Counted from the stretch's first letter, positions 1 through 4,223 are shown. The stretch is 7,371 bases of DNA from F23-B02 sp045599385 (GCA_045599385.1 JAZRVW010000102.1:1-7371), one strand, 5' to 3'. Made by a program: numbers and translations. Notes: generated from the sequence alone by a model not told the origin.

Positions 1-29
1 TTGCTTTTTTTATTGCGATGTGTTAAAAT
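1..29 (+). promoter_or_regulatory. Putative sigma-A promoter at the head of the peptide array
   Basis: TTGCTT at 1-6 (-35) and TAAAAT at 24-29 (-10) are separated by exactly 17 bases. A TG one base upstream of the -10 makes it an extended -10. The same arrangement recurs at 3620-3648. There the T-run of the -35 region is also the tail of an intrinsic terminator, so the window probably begins inside an identical terminator-promoter junction. It would drive the first eleven precursor genes. The assignment rests on consensus match and on recurrence; no transcription data are available. Confidence 0.6.
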
Positions 30-38
30 AGATAAAAA

Positions 39-128
39 ATGTTTCACTAGCACGGCGCAATCACGCAGGTGCAGCACGACAAGAGCCTGCACGACCTGAC
101 CGTGAAGATGGGATACAAAAACGAGTAG
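39..128 (+). pseudogene. Decayed copy of a 29-residue SHOCT-like ORF
   Basis: The frame beginning at ATG 39 reads MFH and then hits TAG at 48-50. The same frame continues open afterwards as HGAITQVQHDKSLHDLTVKM and ends at TAG 126-128. The parallel copy at 3657-3746 has TTA where this one has TAG, so it is open throughout. The pattern 'G-x-I-T-x-x-x-Y/H-D-K-S-L' resembles the short C-terminal helical SHOCT-type tail found on many Firmicutes proteins, so both copies may be the end of a lost larger gene. The ATG lies only about ten bases after the -10 box and has no Shine-Dalgarno, so translation is doubtful. An alternative is a structured 5' untranslated leader. Confidence 0.45.
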
Positions 129-162
129 CCATTTGCATAACTGCATCGTATATAAAGATGCA
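126..162 (+). promoter_or_regulatory. Conserved spacer element with hairpin, copy 1
   Basis: TAGCCATTTGC (126-136) is followed by a hairpin with arms TGCATC (142-147) and GATGCA (157-162) around the nine-base loop gtatataaa. Related elements precede the genes at 2860, 3213, 4367 and 5266. The stem bases differ between copies but stay paired, which suggests a structure kept at RNA level or as folded single-stranded DNA. It ends 31 bases before the start codon of the first precursor and leaves the Shine-Dalgarno free. Confidence 0.5.
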
Positions 163-193
163 TACAGACGGAACACTAAAGGAGGTAAATGCT

Positions 194-442
194 ATGAAAA
201 CGAAAGAAGAACTTGAGAAGATCAAAGAAGACTGTGCAGAGCTTTACAAGAATCTTGCTGAACTCTCTGAAGAAGAACTGAATGTTGTGACGGGCGGAAG
301 TAATATCTCAGATTGGTTCGAAAAGATTGGACGCAATATACGTAAAATCCCGGGACACCCATCCACGACCCCGACGGTCGCAAGCATTGAGGATCATTTT
401 CTCCCCGGGACGATCGACTATGCAAAAGATATGCTTGATTAA
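194..442 (+). CDS. Double-glycine precursor peptide 1, amphipathic core
   Basis: This is an 82-residue peptide. The start is ATG 194, placed after AAAGGAGG (178-185), because it gives the family's exact 35-residue leader. An in-frame ATG at 158 inside the upstream hairpin would add 12 residues but has no ribosome binding site. The leader is the most divergent of the first block: DCAELYKNL replaces the usual EVETLNKKL, with Cys14 in a heptad position. The 47-residue core (36-82) has no cysteine. It begins SNISDWFEKIGRNIRKIPGH, a stretch that would form a short amphipathic, partly cationic helix like those of unmodified class II bacteriocins, then a Thr/Pro-rich segment and an acidic C-terminus. 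Export and cleavage after Gly35 are inferred from the leader. Antimicrobial activity is only a guess. Confidence 0.88.
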   Translation: MKTKEELEKIKEDCAELYKNLAELSEEELNVVTGGSNISDWFEKIGRNIRKIPGHPSTTPTVASIEDHFLPGTIDYAKDMLD

Positions 443-481
443 CATGACATTTGAAATCATATTTTGAAGGAGACAGATACC

Positions 482-682
482 GTGAAAACAAAAGAAGAAC
501 TGAACGCCCTGAAAGAGGAAGTCGAAACCATTGGTAAAAAGCTCGCGGAGCTGACTGAGGAAGAACTTGCACAGGTCACGGGCGGCGTTAGTTGTGATGG
601 TAAGCTTGGCTTCTCTGGAGGGAATTACGTGATTATAGATGATGAAGTATATACTACTTGGGAAATTCTCCCGACGCCATAA
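482..682 (+). CDS. Double-glycine precursor peptide 2, acidic aromatic core
   Basis: This is a 66-residue peptide. The chosen start is GTG 482, nine bases after AAGGAG (467-472). A TTG at 464 in the same frame overlaps that ribosome binding site, so it cannot be the real start. The leader is of the EVET type but reads ETIGKKL with T25 (ELTEEELAQVTGG). The 31-residue core has one cysteine (Cys38), an internal GG at 46-47, and a hydrophobic/acidic run with Tyr49, Ile51-52, Asp53-54, Tyr57 and Trp60, ending ILPTP. A single cysteine could allow disulfide dimerisation after export (inference). The gene follows gene 1 by 39 bases and is probably cotranscribed. The core resembles no family I recognise. 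Confidence 0.88.
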   Translation: MKTKEELNALKEEVETIGKKLAELTEEELAQVTGGVSCDGKLGFSGGNYVIIDDEVYTTWEILPTP

Positions 683-710
683 TAACAAGACCGGAGAGAA
701 CCGATAACCC

Positions 711-764
711 CCGCTTTTTTAAAATCTTGCATCTGAAATCTTCGCATCTGCCGCCGCAGGCGGC
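711..764 (+). repeat. Spacer repeat family, copy A, with GC hairpin
   Basis: It runs from CCGCTTTTTT through the recurrent segment GCATCTGAAATCTTCGCATC to a perfect hairpin, GCCGCC (750-755) gca GGCGGC (759-764). Related copies lie at 2032-2081 and 3459-3523. It sits in the 137-base spacer between precursors 2 and 3, one of the two longest gaps in the block. The copy at 3459 keeps the final segment but with changes that break the hairpin, and the copy at 2032 lacks it. Confidence 0.7.
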
Positions 765-819
765 TAATCTTAACGCCGCCGTAAAGCATACATATTCTAC
801 ATAGACAGGAGAAACCCTC

Positions 820-1074
820 ATGAAAACCAAAGAAGAACTGAACGCTCTCAAAGAAGAATACGAGAGCATGAAGGGCAAGCTCGCAAAGCTTTCCGAGGAC
901 GAACTGAAAAAGGTCGTGGGAGGTCAGGGCATATCCAATCCAGTAGCGGGCATGTCGGAGGAAGAAGCCATGCGCATTGCCCAGCAGCTGGATGAAGGTA
1001 CGTATATCGGACCGTGGCAAAGCATGTCCGGCGAGCAGTTTTTAAAATGGTGGAGAGCTTCGAACGGTCGCTGA
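820..1074 (+). CDS. Double-glycine precursor peptide 3, helical Trp-rich core
   Basis: This is an 84-residue peptide starting at ATG 820 after AGGAG (807-811). Its leader belongs to the EYESM group and is unusual in having KGKLAKL and KKVVGG, so it is more basic than its neighbours. The 49-residue core (36-84) has no cysteine. It looks like a small folded unit: SEEEAMRIAQQL (46-57) is a likely amphipathic helix, GTYIGPW follows, then a second helix around GEQFLKWWRASNGR (71-84) with Trp66, Trp77 and Trp78. The Trp-rich basic end suggests membrane or protein binding (inference). The stop TGA at 1072-1074 overlaps an ATG opening an 11-codon frame that I do not consider a gene. The following 139-base spacer contains nothing else I can name. 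Confidence 0.88.
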   Translation: MKTKEELNALKEEYESMKGKLAKLSEDELKKVVGGQGISNPVAGMSEEEAMRIAQQLDEGTYIGPWQSMSGEQFLKWWRASNGR

Positions 1075-1213
1075 TGGCAACGCTGCTCGTTCAAAGAGTA
1101 TATGCTTGAGAATAACCGACCGCGCTGTCAGAACCAGCTGCCGTCTGTCAAGCTTTCACCGACGCCAAAAAGTCTCTATGAACAAAAGAATAGTATAAAA
1201 GGATGTAAACGCG

Positions 1214-1441
1214 ATGAAAACAAAAGAAGAACTGAACGCCCTCAAAGAAGAGGTTGAAACTCTGAATAAGAAGCTCGCGGAGCTGAGTGAGGATGAACTG
1301 TACGAAGTGACTGGTGGAAAGGGAGGCTTTAGGCCGACCGTCGCCTGTCGCGACGCGTTAACGTGCACGAGAAGCGACCCGTCAAAATGCACGCGGTATG
1401 TCAAGAATATGTTTCTCTGTCCCAGGATAGACAATCTGTGA
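1214..1441 (+). CDS. Double-glycine precursor peptide 4, four-cysteine basic core
   Basis: This is a 75-residue peptide starting at ATG 1214. The ribosome binding site is weaker than for most members (AAAGGATG, about 1197-1204). The leader is of the standard EVETLNKKL type, ending DELYEVTGG. The 40-residue core is basic and has four cysteines at 45, 51, 59 and 69 (spacings 5, 7 and 9), which would suit two disulfides after export. A second Gly-Gly (37-38) directly follows the first, KGGF, so trimming at a secondary site is conceivable. No lanthipeptide-type Ser/Thr-Cys pattern is evident beyond a few Thr residues, and no modification enzyme is present. I do not recognise the fold; a small disulfide-stabilised bacteriocin or toxin-like peptide is one possibility. 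Confidence 0.88.
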   Translation: MKTKEELNALKEEVETLNKKLAELSEDELYEVTGGKGGFRPTVACRDALTCTRSDPSKCTRYVKNMFLCPRIDNL

Positions 1442-1486
1442 CCGTTCCACAGCAGATGATTAAATACTAAAAAGGAGACAGATAAC

Positions 1487-1765
1487 ATGAAAACGAAAGA
1501 AGAACTGAACGCACTCAAAAAGGAAGTCGAAGTCCTGAACAAGAAGCTTGCTGAGTTGAGTGAAGAGGAACTGATGCTGGTAACTGGTGGTACATATGCC
1601 GACTCCTATTACGGCGGTGTCTGCGGTGAAAACAACGGCATAATAATCGACAATTCTTATATATCTTCCGATCCCACGTACGGTGACGGTATCGGCGGTG
1701 GCTCCGGCTACTCTCCGGAAAATAATTACGGCGGAGTATGTGGCCCGAATTTTGACTCAAAATAA
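1487..1765 (+). CDS. Double-glycine precursor peptide 5, Gly/Tyr/Asn-rich core with YGGVCG repeat
   Basis: This is a 92-residue peptide, the longest in the array, starting at ATG 1487 nine bases after AAAGGAG (1471-1477). The leader is standard but ends ELMLVTGG. The 57-residue core is low in charge and rich in Gly, Tyr, Asn, Ser and Asp. The hexapeptide YGGVCG occurs twice, at 42-47 and 81-86, and contains the only two cysteines. The two copies use different synonymous codons in four of six positions, so the repeat has been kept at protein level. Between them lies a Gly-rich stretch (GDGIGGGSGY). A disulfide joining the two repeats would close a loop of about 38 residues (inference). The composition recalls secreted glycine-rich or class II two-peptide bacteriocins, but no specific family is recognised. 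Confidence 0.88.
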   Translation: MKTKEELNALKKEVEVLNKKLAELSEEELMLVTGGTYADSYYGGVCGENNGIIIDNSYISSDPTYGDGIGGGSGYSPENNYGGVCGPNFDSK

Positions 1766-1780
1766 CCATACCCGCAGCTC

Positions 1781-1800
1781 ATTTGTATACATAGACGAAT
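1781..1800 (+). promoter_or_regulatory. Spacer hairpin upstream of precursor 6
   Basis: ATTTG (1781-1785) pairs with CGAAT (1796-1800), including one G-T pair, around tatacataga. The loop GTATACATA and the flanking bases match the hairpin upstream of the gene at 5266 (5183-5202), although the pairing register differs. It lies between the stop of precursor 5 and the GGAGG of precursor 6. It is a variant of the hairpins at 126-162 and 2799-2835, and the support is weaker here. Confidence 0.35.
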
Positions 1801-1821
1801 AGACCAACGGAGGAAATTATC

Positions 1822-2034
1822 TTGAAAACAAAAGAAGAACTGAACGCCCTCAAAGAAGAAGTTGAAACCCTGAATAAAAAGCTCGCGGAGCTGAGCGAGG
1901 AAGAACTTAAGCAGGTCTCCGGCGGCGTTAAGCACGAGTACGGAATCATCGAGCTTGACTTTGTTTCCCACAGCTACGGCGAGTATGCCTCAAACTTCAT
2001 TTTCGAAAATAAAAGCGAGCGCGAATTTGAGTGA
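1822..2034 (+). CDS. Double-glycine precursor peptide 6, TTG start, aromatic acidic core
   Basis: This is a 70-residue peptide. The start is TTG 1822, after GGAGG at 1809-1813. It is the only position that gives the family's Met-Lys-Thr-Lys leader start, and no in-frame ATG lies nearby. Low initiation from TTG may keep dosage low. The leader ends EELKQVSGG, with Ser in place of the common Thr at -3. The 35-residue core has no cysteine and alternates aromatic and acidic residues (Tyr40, Phe47, Tyr52, Tyr55, Phe59, Phe61), ending in a strongly charged tail, KSEREFE. Its stop codon is the first three bases of the spacer repeat at 2032. The core matches no family I recognise. Confidence 0.87.
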   Translation: MKTKEELNALKEEVETLNKKLAELSEEELKQVSGGVKHEYGIIELDFVSHSYGEYASNFIFENKSEREFE

Positions 2035-2081
2035 GTGAGCGGTCCGCTTTTAGAAATCTGGTCTCTGAAAGCTTCGCATCT
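2032..2081 (+). repeat. Spacer repeat family, copy B, supplies a stop codon
   Basis: It opens with TGAGTGAGCG, whose first triplet is the stop of precursor 6. It continues with CCGCTTTT and the recurrent CTGAAAGCTTCGCATCT. Inside it, AGCGG-T-CCGCT followed by TTTT could form a small terminator-like hairpin. The copy at 3459-3523 begins at the same point relative to the stop of precursor 11, so the repeat boundary coincides with the end of the coding sequence in both. Confidence 0.75.
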
Positions 2082-2099
2082 ATTGAAAGGAAAAACACC

Positions 2100-2255
2100 G
2101 TGAAAACGAAAGAAGAACTGAACGCAATCAAAGAGGAAGTTGAAACACTGAACAAGAAGCTCGCGGAGCTGACCGAGGAAGAACTGAAGCAGGTCAACGG
2201 CGGACATGAAGTAGATTTCGGTAGCTATGAAGTCGCCAAAGTCATTTATCCCTGA
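2100..2255 (+). CDS. Double-glycine precursor peptide 7, shortest core
   Basis: This is a 51-residue peptide. The chosen start is GTG 2100, after GAAAGGA (2085-2091). The frame is open upstream to an ATG overlapping the end of precursor 6, but that extension reads through the spacer repeat and would spoil the 35-residue leader. The leader is nearly identical to its neighbours (one L-to-I change at residue 10, NGG at the cut site). The core is only 16 residues, HEVDFGSYEVAKVIYP, within the size range of secreted signalling peptides. VIYP recurs in the core of precursor 9 (residues 51-54), encoded there by the same bases, gtcatttatcc. This may be the truncated relative of that core. Confidence 0.87.
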   Translation: MKTKEELNAIKEEVETLNKKLAELTEEELKQVNGGHEVDFGSYEVAKVIYP

Positions 2256-2313
2256 TATCTTCCTATAGTAAAACACTGTGGGATTTCTCATAAATCTGAA
2301 AGGAGACACTTCT

Positions 2314-2544
2314 ATGAAAACGAAAGAAGAGCTGAACGCCCTCAAGAATGAGGTTGAAACCCTGAACAAAAAGCTTGCAGAGCTGAACGAGGAAGAACTG
2401 AAGGCAGTTACCGGCGGCAATTCATGGGGTGACTACTGGGGAGAAGGCTGGGGAGGCAGCGGAGGATCGGGAGGCACTACACCGCCCACGAATCCGGGTG
2501 GAAGCGGCAGCGGCAAATGGTCGGATTACTGGGGATCAGAATAA
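2314..2544 (+). CDS. Double-glycine precursor peptide 8, Gly/Trp/Ser-rich core
   Basis: This is a 76-residue peptide starting at ATG 2314, eight bases after AAAGGAG (2299-2305). A GTG at 2278 would extend it but lies upstream of that site. The leader is standard with KNEVET and ELNEEELKAVTGG. The 41-residue core is low-complexity and has no cysteine. DYWG occurs at 40-43 and again at 71-74, the two enclosing Gly/Ser stretches (WGGSGGSGG, PGGSGSGKW) and a TTPPTNP hinge. There are five Trp and about sixteen Gly. Such Gly/Ser-rich cores resemble microcin-like or glycine-rich structural peptides, but no cyclisation or azole-forming enzyme is visible. The flanking DYWG motifs could act as binding or self-assembly elements (inference). 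Confidence 0.88.
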   Translation: MKTKEELNALKNEVETLNKKLAELNEEELKAVTGGNSWGDYWGEGWGGSGGSGGTTPPTNPGGSGSGKWSDYWGSE

Positions 2545-2586
2545 TATAGTATAAAAAGATGTAACTAATAAAGAAGGAGTACCCCC

Positions 2587-2796
2587 ATGAAAACGAAGGA
2601 AGAACTGAACGCCCTCAAAGAAGAGGTTGAAACGCTGAACAAGAAGCTCGCGGAGCTGAACGAGGAAGAGCTTGCACAGGTAGTCGGCGGAGCATCCGGG
2701 TGTGTCGACTCTCTGCGTGGCACGGGTGGCTTTGATGTCATTTATCCAGATGAGCTTAATCAAAAAGCAGCATACAAACATAACTATATAAACTGA
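2587..2796 (+). CDS. Double-glycine precursor peptide 9
   Basis: This is a 69-residue peptide starting at ATG 2587 after AAGGAG (2574-2579), 42 bases beyond precursor 8. The leader is standard, ending ELNEEELAQVVGG. The 34-residue core has a single cysteine (Cys39), a GTGGF segment, VIYPDE (51-56), and a polar, Asn/Lys/Tyr-rich end (KHNYIN). The VIYP tetrapeptide is shared with the end of the core of precursor 7, the only clear core-to-core similarity I found in the array. The upstream sequence TAGTATAAAAAGATGT resembles the loop and right arm of the spacer hairpins, but the left arm is missing. Confidence 0.87.
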   Translation: MKTKEELNALKEEVETLNKKLAELNEEELAQVVGGASGCVDSLRGTGGFDVIYPDELNQKAAYKHNYIN

Positions 2797-2798
2797 AG

Positions 2799-2835
2799 TA
2801 GCCATTTTCACAACTTCATCGAATAAAAAGATGAA
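2799..2835 (+). promoter_or_regulatory. Conserved spacer element with hairpin, copy 2
   Basis: TAGCCATTTTC (2799-2809) precedes a hairpin with arms TTCATC (2815-2820) and GATGAA (2830-2835) around the nine-base loop gaataaaaa. Compared with 126-162, the second stem pair has changed from G-C to T-A on both arms, a compensatory change. It is followed by AAGGAG and the start of precursor 10. Confidence 0.5.
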
Positions 2836-2859
2836 ACTAAGAAAGAAGGAGTAAATACC

Positions 2860-3135
2860 ATGAAAACCAAAGAAGAACTGAATTTCCTCAAAAGTGAGCT
2901 CGAAGCGCTGAATGTAAAGCTCGCGGAGCTGAGCGAGGATGAACTGAAGCAGGTCACCGGCGGCCAGGCGGTACTGCCCCTGCTTTCAAACGAAGAGATC
3001 AGACCCAGCGCGGACAATATTGTCGGCGTCAACAGATTCGGTCTCTGCGGCTCCTGCGGAGAGACAGTCGCTTTCCCCGCTACCGGACACGGTTACTGCA
3101 AATGCGGCTCTTGCGGCGCGATGGTCAAATATTGA
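2860..3135 (+). CDS. Double-glycine precursor peptide 10, zinc-ribbon-like core
   Basis: This is a 91-residue peptide starting at ATG 2860, eight bases after AAGGAG (2846-2851). The leader is a variant (NFLKSELEALNVKL) but keeps length, heptads and ELSEDELKQVTGG. The 56-residue core has five cysteines, at 63, 66, 80, 82 and 85, as C-G-S-C, then fourteen residues containing His77, then C-K-C-G-S-C. Paired CxxC knuckles of this spacing are typical of zinc ribbons, so this payload may bind a metal, or it may form disulfides if exported oxidised. The first part of the core (36-58) is Leu/Pro and acidic. A zinc-ribbon payload behind an export leader is unusual; capture of a fragment from a cytoplasmic zinc-ribbon gene is one explanation. 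No specific donor family is recognised. Confidence 0.88.
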   Translation: MKTKEELNFLKSELEALNVKLAELSEDELKQVTGGQAVLPLLSNEEIRPSADNIVGVNRFGLCGSCGETVAFPATGHGYCKCGSCGAMVKY

Positions 3136-3171
3136 TCTGAAGCGATAAATGCCAGTCAGACTGCACTACTG

Positions 3172-3188
3172 CATCGTATAAAAAGATG
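3172..3188 (+). promoter_or_regulatory. Conserved spacer element with hairpin, copy 3
   Basis: CATC (3172-3175), the loop gtataaaaa and GATG (3185-3188) repeat the core of the elements at 126 and 2799, with the outer pairs lost. From here to the start of precursor 11, the sequence GATGGAAACACCAA-GGAGGTAAA is nearly the same as upstream of precursor 12 (4339-4363). The whole hairpin, ribosome binding site and leader therefore look like one duplicated unit. Confidence 0.45.
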
Positions 3189-3212
3189 GAAACACCAAAG
3201 GAGGTAAATGTA

Positions 3213-3461
3213 ATGAAAACGAAAGAAGAACTCAACGCCCTCCATGAAGAATACGAAAGCATGAACAAAAAGCTCGCAGAGCTGACCGAAGAGGAACTAG
3301 CGCAGGTCGCAGGCGGTGCAGGTGGAGGAAATAGTAATTGCTTGTGGATACTCATGGGTGCGTCCCCCGACCGTGAGCTTGAGGTCGGCAACGGCGGCCT
3401 TAAGCCCCCCGTCCATGAGATCGGCGCCTACTACGACGCGGAGTACTTTGAGCTTCCATGA
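3213..3461 (+). CDS. Double-glycine precursor peptide 11, end of first block
   Basis: This is an 82-residue peptide. The start is ATG 3213 after AAAGGAGG (3197-3204). An in-frame ATG at 3186 (METPKEVNV...) lies in the hairpin and reads through the ribosome binding site, so it is less likely. The leader is of the EYESMNKKL type with His11, ending ELTEEELAQVAGG. Right after the cut site comes AGGG, so the exact cleavage point is less certain than elsewhere. The 47-residue core has one cysteine (Cys43), a hydrophobic CLWILMG patch (43-49), a GNGG-LKPP turn (59-66) and an aromatic acidic end, YYDAEYFELP. Its stop codon opens a spacer repeat, and the operon-like block ends at the terminator about 130 bases downstream. 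Confidence 0.88.
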   Translation: MKTKEELNALHEEYESMNKKLAELTEEELAQVAGGAGGGNSNCLWILMGASPDRELEVGNGGLKPPVHEIGAYYDAEYFELP

Positions 3462-3523
3462 GTGAGCGCCCCGCTTTATGAAATCCGGCATCTGAAAGCT
3501 TCGCATCTGCCACTGCAGACGGC
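3459..3523 (+). repeat. Spacer repeat family, copy C, supplies a stop codon
   Basis: It begins TGAGTGAGCG at the stop of precursor 11, then CCGCTTT, GCATCTGAAAGCTTCGCATC and GCCACTGCAGACGGC. The last part matches the 750-764 hairpin of copy A, but its changes destroy the pairing. It is the most complete copy, combining the left end seen in copy B with the right end seen in copy A. Confidence 0.75.
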
Positions 3524-3528
3524 CCGTT

Positions 3529-3568
3529 GGTGTGCTTTTGGAGCAAATACCCTACCCCTACGCACCGT
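3529..3568 (+). repeat. 40-base repeat left of the HEAT-like gene
   Basis: It matches 4224-4263 at 36 of 40 positions without gaps. Its ends, GGTGTG and CGCACC, can pair as an RNA stem with one G-U pair, and TTTTGGAGCAAA lies inside. A further TTTGGGGCAAAT follows at 3568-3579, and another lies at 4579-4590 just before the next terminator. The two copies flank the segment carrying the terminator, promoter, small ORF and HEAT-like gene. The function is unknown; a mobile-element end or recombination site is possible. Confidence 0.7.
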
Positions 3569-3589
3569 TTGGGGCAAATACAGCAAAGT

Positions 3590-3630
3590 AAAACAGTCCA
3601 CCCGAAAGGGCGGGCTGTTTTGCTTTTTTT
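3590..3630 (+). terminator. Intrinsic terminator of the eleven-gene block
   Basis: AAAACAGTCCACCC (3590-3603), GAAA loop, then GGGCGGGCTGTTTT (3608-3621) form a 14-pair stem with one A-C mismatch and one G-T pair. It is followed by GC and seven T (3624-3630). The A-rich left arm and T-rich right arm could also terminate transcription from the other side. The T-run merges with the -35 box of the next promoter. Confidence 0.9.
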
Positions 3631-3648
3631 ATTGAGATGTGTTAAAAT
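3620..3648 (+). promoter_or_regulatory. Putative sigma-A promoter, second copy
   Basis: TTGCTT (3620-3625), a 17-base spacer, and TAAAAT (3643-3648) preceded by TG form an extended -10. It is the same as at 1-29 apart from one spacer base. It starts within the terminator tail, so the block upstream is closed and a new transcript begins within about 25 bases. It should serve the HEAT-like gene and perhaps precursor 12. Confidence 0.6.
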
Positions 3649-3656
3649 AGATAAAA

Positions 3657-3746
3657 ATGTTTCACTTACACGGCGCGATTACGCAGGCACAGTACGACAA
3701 GAGCCTGCACGGCCTAACCGTGAGAATGGGATACGGAGAGAAATAG
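3657..3746 (+). CDS. 29-residue SHOCT-like small ORF (doubtful gene)
   Basis: ATG 3657 opens a frame reading MFHLHGAITQAQYDKSLHGL and then TVRMGYGEK, ending at TAG 3744-3746. The G-x-I-T-x-x-x-Y-D-K-S-L pattern resembles the SHOCT-type helical tail of larger Firmicutes proteins, so this may be the orphaned end of such a gene. Against a real gene: there is no Shine-Dalgarno, the ATG is about where transcription should start, and the parallel copy at 39-128 carries a stop at codon 4. In favour: several differences between the copies are synonymous and the rest of the frame is open in both. It could be leaderless, or a structured untranslated leader. Confidence 0.3.
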   Translation: MFHLHGAITQAQYDKSLHGLTVRMGYGEK

Positions 3747-3765
3747 TAATTTGCAGAGGCATATT

Positions 3766-4218
3766 ATGAAAGCGGATATTATAGCAAAGCCGACAGCACA
3801 AGATGACAAATATGCCTATGCATATGCTGAGAAAGTAATTTCTGAAAGTCAGGAAACGGATGATTGGTATGACTGCTTTGAAGAATTTGCGTCACTGCTG
3901 AGTCATCCTAAATCGTTGGTGAGAAACAGAGCATTAACTATTCTTGCAGCAAATGCTCAGTGGGATGATGAAAACAAATTTGCTTTAATAATGACAGAAT
4001 ATCTGTCGCATATCACCGATGAAAAGCCGATTACCGCAAGGCAGTGTATCAAGTCACTTGTTCAGGTAGGGAAGGCAAAACCGCAGTTTATCCCGGAGAT
4101 ATCAGCAGCACTCCACAGTGCAGATTTGTCCCGGTATAAGGACAGTATGCGGCCACTGATTGAAAAGGATATTGCGGAAACCATAGAGATCCTTACAAAT
4201 CCCGGTTTGTCGTACTGA
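3766..4218 (+). CDS. HEAT-repeat-like small helical protein
   Basis: This is a 150-residue, probably all-helical cytoplasmic protein with no signal peptide or membrane segment. The start is ATG 3766, after AGAGG (3755-3759). A TTG at 3751 in frame overlaps that site. Residues 34-65 (DWYDCFEEFASLLSH-PKSLVRNRALTILA) fit a HEAT-type helix pair, with the Pro turn and Val-Arg at the expected places. A second such unit is visible around 90-115 (ITARQCIKSLVQVGKAKP, then a Pro-led helix). Proteins of this size and type are common in Clostridia without an assigned reaction; HEAT repeats usually bind other proteins or nucleic acids. It is the only non-precursor gene between precursors 11 and 12, and has its own promoter. 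A role in immunity or in handling the peptides is possible from position alone. Confidence 0.8.
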   Translation: MKADIIAKPTAQDDKYAYAYAEKVISESQETDDWYDCFEEFASLLSHPKSLVRNRALTILAANAQWDDENKFALIMTEYLSHITDEKPITARQCIKSLVQVGKAKPQFIPEISAALHSADLSRYKDSMRPLIEKDIAETIEILTNPGLSY

Positions 4219-4223
4219 CGTCT

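Larger units (their letters stand above)
1..128 (+). repeat. Direct repeat, copy 1 (promoter plus small-ORF relic)
   Basis: This stretch matches 3620-3746 over its whole length, with scattered substitutions and one single-base length difference in an A-run. It contains the promoter and the 30-codon reading frame described separately. The two copies bracket the eleven-gene block at 194-3461. Both contain a possible RNA hairpin, with arms GCAGGT/GCCTGC here (one G-U pair) and GCAGGC/GCCTGC in copy 2. The repeat could be a duplicated transcription-start module or a recombination scar; the sequence alone does not decide. Confidence 0.85.
3620..3746 (+). repeat. Direct repeat, copy 2 (promoter plus small ORF)
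   Basis: This is the second copy of the 1-128 module. Here it precedes the HEAT-like gene rather than a precursor gene, so the module itself, not what follows it, is what was duplicated. GCAGGC and GCCTGC give a perfect six-pair stem, and CACGG/CCGTG a second one just after it. Confidence 0.85.

Noticed and set aside
1074..1109. ATG overlapping the stop of precursor 3, opening an 11-codon frame
   Set aside because: It is too short, has no ribosome binding site of its own and is not seen at other members; it is most likely chance.
1156..1542. Reverse-strand Ser/Phe-rich frames opposite the leaders, here and in the other precursors
   Set aside because: Their repeated SSSFVF-type sequences are mirror images of the conserved leader, not independent genes.
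194..3461. CRISPR array or tandem DNA repeat, suggested by regular recurrence of about 105 near-identical bases
   Set aside because: The repeated segment is translated leader with start codons and ribosome binding sites. Spacing varies from about 155 to 390 bases, and the intervening DNA is open reading frame.
3527..3769. Forward 80-codon frame from 3527
   Set aside because: It runs through the 40-base repeat, a strong terminator and a promoter, has no ribosome binding site, and its product has no coding character.
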